Below are positions 23,417 to 34,055 of a stretch of 64,000 nucleotides of DNA, piece by piece. The notes below the pieces were generated by a model. That model was given only the letters and a program-made list of their open reading frames with translations. It had not been told where the DNA came from and did not search any database. The DNA is taken from NCBI GenBank assembly GCA_002007465.1, contig LNAC01000738.1:281628-345627 (forward strand), given 5' to 3'. The stretch comes from Ailurus styani. Its lineage: Eukaryota > Chordata > Mammalia > Carnivora > Ailuridae. The position numbers and the translations under genes were made by a program. Numbering within the stretch: position 1 is the first letter of the stretch; the number at the start of each line of letters is the position of its first letter.

Positions 23417-24017
23417 TAGAGCTAAGTACACTAATATGAAATTATCACATCTTTTTTAAGTATTGTCATTTTTTATGCATATGCCTTTTGCTTGCTACTG
23501 GATTATAGGCATCTGGAAAACAGGATTCTTCTTTGATGGAATAAAAAGTATATGCATGAGAGTTCACAATGCTCACAAAATGCCCTCCTTCACCCAGACC
23601 AACAAAGTAAACTCTGAAGTTGCCAGCACAATTTTCTCCCCTCTCATTTCCTCCCCCAACCACCATTTTTCCACCTCTACCACCCAAAAAGTGTCTACCC
23701 TGACAGCAACAGTCCAAGATTTTGTAATGCTACACCAAGGGAAGACCCAGAGGGAGAAACCTGTGAGGCTGGAGGAAGAAAGGAAAGACTTAAAAAAATA
23801 TTACAGGGCTGGGAGGAAGGGGAGCAAGGTGAGAATGTAAGCCCTTGAGCTGGGAACAGAAAGGGACAGCTTTACTGGTAATTGGCAAGGAAAGCATGTT
23901 TAAAAAACAACAACAAAAAAAAGAGAATATAATAAAATAGCAACAATGATGACAATGGCCTATTTAGACTGTCATCCTACAACCCAACAATGGACCTTGT
24001 TCAAAAGCTTTTCTCAG
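23417..24017. other. no recognised feature
   Basis: A 125-codon frame (23463-23840 plus) and an 83-codon antisense frame overlap here. Neither contains a recognisable domain, signal peptide or low-divergence repeat. I regard both as chance. Confidence 0.4.
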
Positions 24018-24224
24018 GGCGCCTGGGTGGCTCAGTGGGTTAAAGCCTCTGCTTTCGGCTCAGGTCATGATCTCAGCGTCCTGGGATTGAGGCCCGCATC
24101 GGGCTCTCTGCTCAGCAGGGAGCCTGCTTCCTCCTCTCCTTGTCTCTCTGCCTGCCTCTCTGCCTACTTGTAATCTCTCTCTCTGTGTCAAATAAATAAA
24201 TAAAATCTTTAAAAAAAAAAAAAA
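24018..24224 (+). mobile_element. CAN SINE, young copy
   Basis: Near-consensus head 'ggcgcctgggtggctcag', 'tgggttaaagcctctgc', 'ctgcctgcctctctgcctac', '(aaat)n' and an uninterrupted A18 tail. Duplication aaaagcttttctcag at 24003-24017 and 24225-24239 is exact. The long pure A tail is typical of a very recent insertion. Confidence 0.97.
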
Positions 24225-24508
24225 AAAAGCTTTTCTCAGTCATTCATCCAGTCCACAGATATCTATTCAATGCACTCTGCCTCCATGGAGGTGACATTCT
24301 GGTGGAGGAGACTGAGACAAATCAATGAAGTATTAATGACAGTCATACACCACATCTAATTGATTCTTTTTTTATCCTTTGCTGCAACCAACATGCTGTG
24401 TTTACATAATAAAAGATAATGTCCATTGGATAAATAAATGAGAACCTACATTTGCATGTTTCAGTAGTACCCTTTATTATTATGTAAGGAGTCTCATGAT
24501 ATATCCAT

Positions 24509-24767
24509 TAGCTTGCTAAGGTTGCCATAACAAAGTACCACAAATTGCGTAACTTAATCAATAGAAACTTATTTTCATAGTTCTGGAGGCTCGAAGTCTG
24601 AGATCACGGTGTGGAAGAATTTTTTTTTTTCCTGGCTTATAGATGGCCATCTTCATCCTCTATCTTCACATGGACTTTCTTCTGTATGCATCTGTGTCCT
24701 AACTTCCTCTTGTGATAAGCGTATTAGGTATATTAGATTTGGGCCTAATGATCTGATTTTAAATTAT
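24509..24767 (-). mobile_element. MLT1-like LTR, part 1 (3' side of the element)
   Basis: Reverse complement of an MLT1 LTR: 'ctaaggttgccataacaaag', 'taccacaaattgcgtaac', 'catagttctggaggctcg', 'gtctgagatcacggtg', then 'gggcctaatgatctg'. Continues at 24986 after a nested L1 tail. Confidence 0.85.
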
Positions 24768-24772
24768 TTATC

Positions 24773-24984
24773 TTTTTTAAAATTCTAGTATAGTTGACAT
24801 AGAGTGCTATACAATTTTTAGGTGTATAATAAAGTGATTCAACTCTTCCATATATCACCCAGGGCTCATCATGACAAATCCCCTCCTTAAACCCCATCAC
24901 CTATTTCACCCATCTGCCCACCCACCTCTCCTCTGGTAACCATCAGTTTGTTCTCTGTAGTTAACAGTCTGTTTCTTGGTTTGT
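24773..24984 (-). mobile_element. L1 LINE 3' UTR fragment nested in MLT1
   Basis: Closely parallels 15890-16085: 'taaaccccatcaccta', 'cctctggtaaccatcag', 'tttgttctctgtagttaa', 'gtctgtttcttggtttg'. It is only the last ~210 bp of an L1. The flanks 'taaattatttatctt' and 'taaattaattgtctc' look like its eroded target duplication. Confidence 0.85.
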
Positions 24985-24985
24985 A

Positions 24986-25103
24986 AATTAATTGTCTCTT
25001 TAAAGACCCTCTCTCCAATACTCTCAGCTCCTGAGATAATAATTCATCAGTTAGGAGTTCAATACATGAATTTGTGGGGGACACAACTCTTCCCATAATG
25101 CTA
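24986..25103 (-). mobile_element. MLT1-like LTR, part 2 (5' side of the element)
   Basis: Resumes the LTR: 'gtctctttaaagaccctctc' followed by 'tccaatac', then 'ggagttcaatacatgaattt' and 'gtgggggacacaactcttcc'. Together with 24509-24767 it makes one antisense LTR of about 375 bp. Confidence 0.85.
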
Positions 25104-25149
25104 TATAAAATGCAGTCATTTACCTCTAACACATAGAGTGATGGTTCAA

Positions 25150-25345
25150 CTTAGACTCTGGGGTCAGATAGCCCATTTTAGGACTGACTCCACTAGTTCT
25201 TGGCTGTTTAATCTTAGGCAGAACAGTTAAGCTCTTTGTGCCTTAGTTTCCTCATCTGTAAATTTGGTAACAATAAAGTTTTATAGAAAGTCAATGAATT
25301 AATCACTAAAAGTTGTCAGGAAAGTCACTGACACAGTAAGAACCC
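25150..25345 (+). mobile_element. MIR SINE
   Basis: Sense MIR: 'gactctggggtcagatagcc', 'aatcttaggcagaacagtta', 'gtgccttagtttcctcatct' followed by 'gtaaatttgg'. Well preserved for its age. Confidence 0.9.
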
Positions 25346-25353
25346 ACTTTTCA

Positions 25354-25492
25354 TTATTTTATTTTACCGATGGAAAATAGAGAAATCAAAAGTAAAATGA
25401 CCTGCCCAAACATAAAAGCAATTAGTGAAATGACAAAGAAAACTCAGATGTCCCAAACCCTAAGGGAACTACTCTTTCTCTTCACCACAGCA
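25354..25492 (-). mobile_element. MIR SINE fragment
   Basis: Antisense MIR core: 'ttattttaccgatggaaaat', 'gacctgcccaaacataaaag', 'caattagtgaaatgac'. It faces the previous MIR in the opposite orientation. Confidence 0.65.
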
Positions 25493-25694
25493 CATTAGTC
25501 ATGGTTTTCTGCCAAGAAACACAGATTTACTTCTGCATACCTCCTAATGAGAGGCTGATTTATAATGACTTTGAGGGTTACATTTTGTTTTTCATCTTAT
25601 CGAAATCAGCTTAAGGGATATGGCTGTTAGTCTTTACTCCCTCCAGTCAACTACTAAATCTATCAGAGTCTACCCTCTCCTTCTTTTCTTCCTT

Positions 25695-25880
25695 TTTTGT
25701 ACATTTATCTAGTACCAGATGTTTGACATAACACAGGCTCGGTGCTATAGATCCAGGTAAGACACTGTCCTTGCCTTTAAGGGGTTTAGAGGATAATGAG
25801 GAAGTGAGCATATGAGTACATAACCATGGTACTGGGTGATGAGAATGATCAGCAAGCCACAAGAAGGAGGAAGAGATGAT
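25695..25880 (-). mobile_element. L2-like 3' end fragment
   Basis: 'ggctcggtgctatagatcc', 'gacactgtccttgccttta' and 'agaggataatgaggaagtg' follow the antisense L2 tail. Moderate confidence. Confidence 0.5.
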
Positions 25881-26207
25881 GCTGAGTCAGACTTGGGGGC
25901 AAAGATGTTACTAACAGGGCCATATTATGACTTCCATGTGTCCTAGGCACTTTTGCCGTCTTTGGTCCCTTCTTCCATGTACACAAAAAATGATAACTTA
26001 TGACTGTGTGTGTATAAATAAGAATATATTAATATATTTTCTTTGACCTAGAAGTCCACAGTTTTCTTATGATTTTAAAAGAAATTAAAACATTTTCATG
26101 GGTCCCTAAAAGTACTGTGGGTCCTATAACACTGTGTCTACTGCTGGTAAGTTGATTCTGGCTACCTAATAGAATGACTTTGGACCTTAATTTTGAAGGA
26201 CAAAATT
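25881..26207. other. no recognised feature
   Basis: Short anonymous stretch between L2 and the hAT pair. Confidence 0.4.
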
Positions 26208-26215
26208 ATCTAGAG

Positions 26216-26373
26216 CAGTGCTCCTCAAATGTTACAGAATATAAACATCATCCAGAGTCTTTTTAAATGTCGGATTCAGATTCAGTTTATCTAGGGTGGA
26301 GTCCAAGATTCTGAATACGTTCAAGTTCCCAGGTGATTCTAATGCTGTAGGGATCAAGCTTTAAATAGTAAGA
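26216..26373 (+). mobile_element. MER5A-like hAT MITE
   Basis: Starts with the hAT-Charlie terminus 'cagtgctcctcaaatg' and contains 'gttcccaggtgattctaatg' near its right end, as in MER5A. The 8-bp atctagag lies immediately before it (26208-26215) and immediately after (26374-26381). The right terminal inverted repeat is eroded. About 158 bp against roughly 189 for the family. Confidence 0.85.
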
Positions 26374-26381
26374 ATCTAGAG

Positions 26382-26590
26382 CTCTGTTGTCCAATATAGT
26401 AGCCACTAGCCATGTGAGGCTATTTATATTTTAATTTGAGTTAGTTAAAATAAGTTGAAAATTCTATTCTTCAGTTGTACTGACCACATTTCAAGCGCTC
26501 AATTGGCATGTGTGGCTATTGGCTTCCTTATTCTACAGTGCAGATACAGAACACTTCTGCAACTGCAGCAAGCTGTATTGGACAAAACTG
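26382..26590. mobile_element. hAT-type MITE, copy 2, in the target site of MER5A
   Basis: Left end 'ctctgttgtccaatatagta' and right end (reverse complement 'cagttttgtccaatac') are inverted. The interior shares 'tagccatgtgaggctat', 'ccacatttcaagcgctcaat' and 'gcagatacagaacactt' with 17896-18092. Flanked by perfect 8-bp atctagag at 26374-26381 and 26591-26598, the size typical for hAT. No transposase frame. Confidence 0.9.
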
Positions 26591-26598
26591 ATCTAGAG

Positions 26599-26917
26599 GG
26601 AAAAGGTGAGGAGGAAATAGAATTTTGATACAGATGTACATGGAAAGGCCAGGTAGGATGAGCCACATAATTGAAGGCTAGCAAGCCAAGTATAGGCATG
26701 TGTTTTGTTGAAGTAAAGCAACATTACAGGCGTAAACAGAATAGCCTCATCTCAGGTCAATTTATTTCTCTACTTCTATTTGAAATACTATCACAGATGT
26801 GTTTGTGGTTACTGCTAATAAACATTAAATCTTAGAATTAGGTTGCCCATACATGTAATCTCAGATGCCCTCCAGATGGAGGTTTAATCAAACTAAACCA
26901 CTAGACGGCAAGCTTCT
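26599..26917. other. no recognised feature
   Basis: Anonymous AT-rich sequence, no repeat or exon seen. Confidence 0.4.
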
Positions 26918-27121
26918 TTTTTTTTTTAAAGATTTTATTTATTTATTTGACACAGAGAGAGGGATTACAAGTAGGCAGAGAGGCAGGCAGAGAGAGAAGA
27001 GAGAGGAGGAAGCAGGCTCCCTGCCGAGCAGAGAGCCCGATGCGGGCCTCGATCCCAGGACCCTGGGATCATGACCTGAGCCGAAGGCAGAGGCTTTAAC
27101 CCACTGAGCCACCCAGGCGCC
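26918..27121 (-). mobile_element. CAN SINE, young antisense copy with perfect 17-bp target duplication
   Basis: Minus-strand head 'gggcgcctgggtggctcag', 'tgggttaaagcctctgcc', mustelid-like body, A tail seen as T12 on the plus strand. Duplication ctagacggcaagcttct is exact at 26901-26917 and 27122-27138. Near-consensus sequence and intact flanks make it among the youngest insertions here. Confidence 0.98.
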
Positions 27122-27138
27122 CTAGACGGCAAGCTTCT

Positions 27139-28290
27139 GTTCAAGGTAACATGAATTCAGAGCAAAGACAGATGAAACCAGCAGTGTCCTGTGTGTGTAT
27201 GTGCATGCATGTTTGTGTGTGTTTAAAGAGTGATGGTTTCCTCTCTTGAACTTAGTTTTACGAAAACTAAGTGTCCTTTCTGAGGGAAGTGAAATGAATG
27301 GTCCCCGTCAACAATCCTTGTGACTTTTTATACTTACTTCCCACATTTGTCCCAAAGATGTGCTGTGCTGATGAAGGATTTTTCACTTGGTGACTCATTA
27401 ATTACAACCCCCATTCTTTTTCAAGCATAAAAAGGGAATTAGAACCTAAGAGGAAAGTGCCTTTGATGTAGTAGACATGACAAAACATATCCAGAGCATT
27501 TATCCCTCTGATTGTTCATGCTCTAGACCTAACCATGCAGAAATTTCAGTCCACAACTCCTGGGAAGCACATCAAACAACAAAACTAACCCTTAAGGGTT
27601 GCTAGGACCTCAGATTAGGTTGGACATCTCCCTGTGCTACTAATTGTCTTTGTGTTAAACATCCCACAATGATGAGGTGTTAATTTTATTTTTCTCCTAT
27701 GGCTCATTAAATCCAGCACAAATAATGAAACCCAATGGTTTTGTGTTTTACATAGTGTCAAGTGAATCTGATCACTTTACAGTCCACCGACTTTAAATAT
27801 TTCCAGTCAAGGCTGGTCCTGCTGGGGGAAAAAAATTAAAAACTCTAAAGGAATATGATAGCACACTTTGGCTGCAGGACATGTGTGAACACAAAGAACA
27901 CACTCTCTTCTTCCAGCTTAAAGTGCATCTGGCTGGGAACTTCTGCTGCAGTCTTTCCAATTTATCACTAAAATACCTATGAAGCAACAGAACAAGATGA
28001 AAATTCACACCTTCCAAAAATAAAGACTGATAGAAAACTTATTACTTAAGTCTAGAATTTCCAATTGCTACTCAGCTCTAGGTGCTGGGTTAAGAAAAAT
28101 ACACTTGTAGCTTTGCACGCAGTGTTTTATGAAACAGAAAATAAATAGGGTAGGAAGTTATTTCACCTCTCCTCAATGTCTGCACAGTGCCAAAAAACAA
28201 AACCAGGTAGATATTCCTTCACTTTTAGAAGGAGAGAGGATTTTGCCACCCACTCTTAAACTTTCAACATCTATTCCAAGGCTGAAATTA
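27139..28290. other. mostly anonymous; short (GT)n patch
   Basis: A GT/GC-AT patch lies at about 27191-27222. Otherwise no repeat, exon or RNA gene recognised. Frames at 27793-28017 and 28129-28380 show no domain. Confidence 0.4.
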
Positions 28291-28957
28291 TACAAAATAA
28301 TACAGAATATGAGTGAATGGTTGGGAGAATACTGCAAGCTAAGAAATTACATTAGCAGTTATTTTGTCTTCAAGTGTTGAGTATTGAAAATGCAGAAATA
28401 TGTATATTTCTTTGCATTTTACCAGTTTAGAGGGTTACAGAGCCAGATACAAGGATAAAAGAAAAATCTTCCCTCATCCTGGTGGTATTTAACAAGGTGA
28501 ATATCTACTAGACACAGACAACTGGGATGCAAGCTCTACAAAGACACCATTATTTAAGACAATACTAAAAAGAGGATGTGCCCTGAACTAAATTGGAAAC
28601 TATGCCCCATATATAGGAACAAAAGTAATTAATAGAAACTGTCTCTGAGAAAGCCCAGACATTGGCTATTAAAAATATACTTTAAAGCAACTATAATAAG
28701 TATGATAAAGAGAACAAAAGAAAAACCAAGAAAATATGTCTCACCAAGTAAAGAATATCAATAAAAGGATAGAAATTTAAAAATTAGCAAAACAGAATTT
28801 TGTAGCTGATATCTACAATAACTGAAGTGGTAAATTCACTAAAGTTGCTCAGTGGTAGACTTAAAAAGACAGAAGAAAGAATCCGTGACCTTAAACATAG
28901 ACCTACTGAGACTATCCACTCAGAGGAACAAAGAGACCAAAAAAATGAAGAAAGATG

Positions 28958-28992
<35 letters not shown>

Positions 28993-29012
28993 AGAGAGGA
29001 ATGAAGGGAGAG
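28958..29012. repeat. (GA)n tract inside L1 ORF1
   Basis: About 14 GA units at 28958-28987 followed by GGGA/GAGA purines. It seems to have grown from a purine-rich coding stretch of L1 ORF1. Confidence 0.9.
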
Positions 29013-30599
29013 TGGGAGGAAGGGGGGATAAAGAGGGAGAAAGAATCTATTTGAAGTCATAATGGCCAAAACTTCTTAAATTTGATGAAAAACTTTAATC
29101 TACACATCCAAGAAGCTCTACAAACTCCAAGTAGGATGAACTTAATGAGATCCACACCAAGACATATCATTATTAAACTGTCAAAAAGTAAACATAAAGA
29201 GAGAAACTGAAAGCAGAGAGAAGCACCTTGTTCTACACAAGAGATCATCAATAAGACTGACAGCTGATTTTTCATCAAAAGCCATTAAGGACAAAAGCCA
29301 GCTGGAGAGCATGTTCAAAGTATTAAAAGAAAAAAAAAACCTGTCAACTAAAAATTTTATATCCAGTGAAAATGTCTTTAAAAATTAAAAACAAATTAAT
29401 ATATTTTCATATAAGCAAAAATTGAGAATTTGTTACTAGTAGACCCACCCTACAAGAAACACTAAAGGAAATCCTTTAGGCAGAAATAAAGACAACAGAC
29501 ATTAACTCAATTCTTCAAAAAGAAATAAATAATACCAGTAAAGGTAACTACAGAGTTAATTATAAAAGTCAATATGTATTTTCCTTTGTAACTCTGTTTT
29601 TAAGTGTGGTTTTTAAAAGAGCAATAGCATAGAACAATATTAAATCTATATTAATGAGTACATTAATGTAATTTGTGACAATAACAACATAAAAGGAGGC
29701 AAGGGCTATGTTGGAGCAAAGCTTATATATAATAATATAATAAAGTTGTTATTAATCTGAATTAGATAAATTAACATGTTAATTGTAATCCCCAAAGCAA
29801 CCCCTAAAAATAACTCAAAAATGTATAATAAAATAAAGTGAATTAAAATGATACATAGGACAATAACCATTTAACCAAAAAAGAAAGAAGTAATGGAAGT
29901 ACTGAGAAACAAAAAAGATATATAATACATAGAAAACAAAGAGTAAAATGGTAGATGTTCTTCCTTATCAGTAATCACATTAAAAATAAATGAATTAAAA
30001 TCTTCAATTAATAGGCAGAGTGCCAAAATGAACTTAAAAAAATAAAGTGTATGATCAAACAATAACCTGTCCTTAAGAGACTCATTTTTAACCCAAAGAG
30101 ACAAATGATTTGAAAGAAAAAGGATTGAAAAAGATACCCCACACAAATAATAACAAAAAGACAGTTGACATGTCTATGCTAACACCAGAAATAATAAAAC
30201 TTAATACAAACATTTACTTGAAAGACAAAGAATATTATCATATAAAAAGGTCAATCCATCTAGAAGACATAAAAATTGAAAACACAAATGAAAATGACAA
30301 CACGGTCAAAATATAAATGAAGCAAAACTGAAACTGAAGGGAGATCGAGCCAGTTCAATGATTACAGTCAGAGATGTCAATAACCCACTTTCAAGAATGA
30401 ACAGAACAGCTAGGTGAAGATCAGCAAAGAAATACAAAATGTGAACAACACTATGTCACCTAGACCTAACAGACCTAAAATTTTTCTTTCAACAACAACA
30501 AAATAGACGTTCTTCTCAACGGTATAAGGAACATTCTCCAGAATAGGCCATGTGTTGGGCCACAAAATAAACCTCATAAATTTAAAAATACTAGAATCA

Positions 30600-30730
30600 G
30601 GGGGTACCTTGCTGGCTCAGTTGGTAGAGCCTGCAACTCTTGATCTCAGGATTGTGAGTTCAAGCCCCATGTTGGAAGTGGAGAAAACATCAAAAGTTAA
30701 AAAAAAAAAAAGTTTTAATTAGAAAATAAT
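30600..30730 (+). mobile_element. older CAN SINE (short body) inserted in L1
   Basis: Head 'gggggtaccttgctggctca', then 'gttggtagagcctgcaactc', 'ttgatctcaggattgtgagt' and 'tcaagccccatgttggaagt', A12 and an A/T tail. It lacks the long CT-rich body of the other copies, so it is a separate, older CAN SINE type. Flanks aaaaatactagaatca and aaaaatattagaatca (30584-30599, 30731-30746) match at 15 of 16. Confidence 0.92.
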
Positions 30731-31502
30731 AAAAATATTAGAATCATATAAAGTATGTTTTCCAACCATAGTGGAATGAAATTAAAAATTAATAACAAAA
30801 GGGAATTCAGGAAAATCACAAATATATGTAAATTAAACAACATTCTTAAATATTCAACAGTACAAAGAAGAAATCACAAGGACAATTAGAAGATATTTTG
30901 AGAGGAATGACATGATAACAAGACATATCAAAATTTATGATATATAGCTAAAGCAGTGCTCAGAGGAAAATTATAACTTTAAATATCTGCATTAAAAAAG
31001 GAAAAAAATCTCACCACCATTAACCTAAACTTCCACCTAAAAAAAAACTAGAAAAAGAATAAATTTAAGCCAAAGCAATAAGGAAGAAAACAGTAGAGTA
31101 TAGCAGAGATAAATAAGGGTCAACAAAACCAAGAGTTGGTTCCTTGATAAAATCAATAGAATTGACAAATTTTTAGCTACACTGACTAACAAAAAATGAG
31201 AGACTAAACTCACTAATATTAGGAATTAAGGTGGGAACAAAACTATTATATTTACAGAAATTGAAAGATTGCAAGGGAATAATAAGAATGATTATATGAC
31301 CAAAAACTTGGTCATCTAAATGAAATGAACAAATATTTCAAAACTCACAAACCAAAAAACTGAGGAAGAAACAGAAAATCCAAATAGATCCACAAGTAAA
31401 AAACTGAATCAGTGATCAAAAATTCTCTAACAAAAAAAAGCTCAGAACTAAATGTCTTCACTAGTTAATTCTACCATTTAGCTAATCCTTCCCAAACTTT
31501 TC

Positions 31503-31505
<3 letters not shown>

Positions 31506-31540
<35 letters not shown>
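31506..31540. repeat. (CA)n microsatellite
   Basis: About 17 perfect CA units inside the L1 reverse transcriptase region. Confidence 0.95.
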
Positions 31541-31547
<7 letters not shown>

Positions 31548-32855
31548 TACTTCCTAACTCATTTTATGACACTATTATTACCAAAGCAAAGATAACAAAA
31601 GCAAAGTACAGATCACTATTTCTCATGAATACACACACACAAATAATTAGCAAAACATTAGTGAAACAAATACCTCAGTGTATTAAAAGGATTAAACACA
31701 TGATAAAAACAAAAACAAACAAACAAAATGATCAAGTGCAATTTATCCCAGAAATGCAAAAGTAGTTCAATATGCAAAAATCATTCAATATAATACACCA
31801 TATTAATAGAATAAAAGAGGGGGAACCCCACATGATCATCTAATAGATACAGGAAAATCATTTGACAAAATATAATGCTCTTTCCTGATAAAAACAATCA
31901 ACAAACTAGGGGTAAAAGGAACTTTCTCAATTTGATAAAGAGCATATATGAAAAACTCACAGCTAATATCACACTGAAGGGTGAAAGACTGAAAGCTTTC
32001 CCTTTAAAATCAGGACCAAGACAAGACTGGCCACTCTCACCTCTTCTATTCAACTTTGTATTGGAAGTTCAATCCAGGACAATTAAGAAAAAAACAATGT
32101 AAGAAGGCATCGCAATTGGACAGGAAGAAGTAAAACTATATACATAAAATAGGTGATTATAAATAGATTTATTATAATGATTTATTGAGAATCATGCAGG
32201 TGGCATAATCTTTGTATATAGAAAAGCTGAAGGAATCCACTTAAAATCTATTAGGATATATAAGTTCAGCAAAGTTGCAGAATATAAGATAAATATACAA
32301 AAATAATTATATTTCTATATGCATGCAATAATCTGTGAATGAAATTAAGAAAATTGCCTTACAATAACATCAAAAATATTAAAATATCTAGGAATAAATT
32401 TAGTCAAGGACATGTAAGATATGTAGAAAATTACAAAACATTGTTAACAGAAACTGAAGACCCAAATATGGAAAGACATATATGTTCATTGACAAGACTG
32501 AATTTTGTTAACATAGCAGTACTCTCTAAATTTAGCTACAGATTCAATGTAAGCTCTCTCAAAATTCTAACTTTTCTTTTTATTTCCAGAAAAAAAATGA
32601 TCATAAAACGCACATAGAATTGCAAGGGACACTGAATAGATAAGCAAATCTTGAAAAAGAAACACAAAGTTGCAGAATTCACATATCTTTATTTCAAAAC
32701 TTAATTCAAGGCTTAAGTAATCAAGAAAGCATAAGTACAAACATAATAATCAATGGAATATAATCAAGAGTCCAGAAATAAAACCATTCATCTATAACCC
32801 ACTGATTTTCAACAAGATTGTCAAGATCATTCACTGAGGAAAGAATAGTCTTTTC

Positions 32856-33074
32856 TTTTCTTTTTCTTTTTTTTTTTTNNNNNNNNNNNNNNNNNNNNNN
32901 NNNNNNNNAGAGAGAGATTACAAGTAGGCAGAGAGGCAGGCAGAGAGACAGGGAGAGGAGGAAGCAGGCTCCCTGCTGAGCAGAGAGCCCGATGCGGGCC
33001 TCGATCCCAGGACACTGAGATCATGACCTGGGCCAAAAGCAGAGACTTTAACCCACTGAGCCACCCAGGCGCCC
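32856..33074 (-). mobile_element. CAN SINE, young antisense copy containing an assembly gap
   Basis: Minus-strand head 'gggcgcctgggtggctcag' with mustelid-like body. The A-tail side (T-rich on plus strand) runs into 30 N. Duplication aagaatagtcttttc is exact at 32841-32855 and 33075-33089 and cuts the old L1. Length is uncertain because of the gap. Confidence 0.96.
32879..32908. other. assembly gap (30 N)
   Basis: Thirty ambiguous bases in the poly(T) tail region of the SINE. The missing part should be the tail and the 'aaataaataaaatcttt' equivalent. The true length is unknown. Confidence 0.99.
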
Positions 33075-34055
33075 AAGAATAGTCTTTTCAAGAAGTAGTG
33101 ATGCAACAACGGGATATCCACATGCAAAAGAATAAACTTTGACCCGAGCCTCCCACCATACACAAAAATAACTCAAAATAGGTCAAAGACCTAAATGTAA
33201 GGGCTAAAACTATAAATCTTAGAAGGGAACATAGGTGCAGGTCTTTGTGACTTTGGATTAGCTTTTTCTTAAATATGATACCAAAAGTAACGAGGAACAA
33301 AAGTTAGATATATTGAACTTAGTCAAAATTAAAAAGGTTTGTGATTCAAGAAACACTATCAAGAAAGTAAAAACAAACAAAAAACCCCAAAGAATGGGAG
33401 AAAACATTTGCAAATCATGTATCTGATAAGGCTCTAGTATCCAGAAAATATAAAGAACACTTAAAATTCAAAGACAAAAAGAAAATTAATAAACGAACAA
33501 AGATAGATATTTTGAATAGATATTTTACCAAAGAAGATATACGAAAGGCCACTGGGCACATGAAAAGATGCTGAACACCATTAGTCATTAGGAAATGCAA
33601 ATTAATACCACAATGAGATATTGCTTTACACCCATGAGGATGGCTATATTTTAAACAAACAAACAAAACCCAGAATACTGCAAGTATTGATAAGAATGTG
33701 GAAAAATTACATTGCTGGTAAGAGTGTAAAGCAGTACGTCCATGTGGAAAACATTTTGGTCTTTCCACAAAAAGTCAAATATAGAGTTACCATATGACCC
33801 AGAAATTCCAGTAATCCAAATAAATAGAGACAGAAAATAGATTAGTGATTGCCAGTAGCTGGGGTGAAGGGCAGATAGAGAGTGACTACATAATATGTTT
33901 GGGGTTTCTTTTCAAGGTGATGAACATGTTTTGGAGTTAGACAGTGGTCATGGTCGCACCAACATTATGAGTACAATAAAAACTACTACACTGTATATTA
34001 TAAAATGGTTAAGATGGAAACTTTCATGTTATGTGAATTTTACCTCAATAAAATG

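Larger units (their letters stand above)
28560..34055 (+). mobile_element. old L1 LINE (L1M-type), nearly full span, decayed
   Basis: In order on the plus strand: ORF1-like region with 'gactttaaag'-type and 'ctgtcaactaaaaatttt' landmarks (about 28640-29500); inter-ORF and ORF2 endonuclease region (about 29650-30560); reverse transcriptase region, where frame 31875-32102 gives NLIKSIYEKLTANITLKGER and PLSPLLFNFVLEV; frame 32339-32617 gives NFVNIAVLSKFSYRFN; then the C-terminal region and 3' UTR ending 'gtgaattttacctcaataaa'. Many stops and shifts. The 5' UTR is absent or unrecognised and part of the ORF2 C terminus is missing near 33815. Two SINEs interrupt it. The left boundary is approximate. 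Confidence 0.92.

Noticed and set aside
23463..23840. 125-codon open frame
   Set aside because: No domain, a competing antisense frame over the same bases, and no conserved start or splice context.
33415..33768. 117-codon antisense open frame
   Set aside because: It is the reverse strand of decayed L1 ORF2 sequence.
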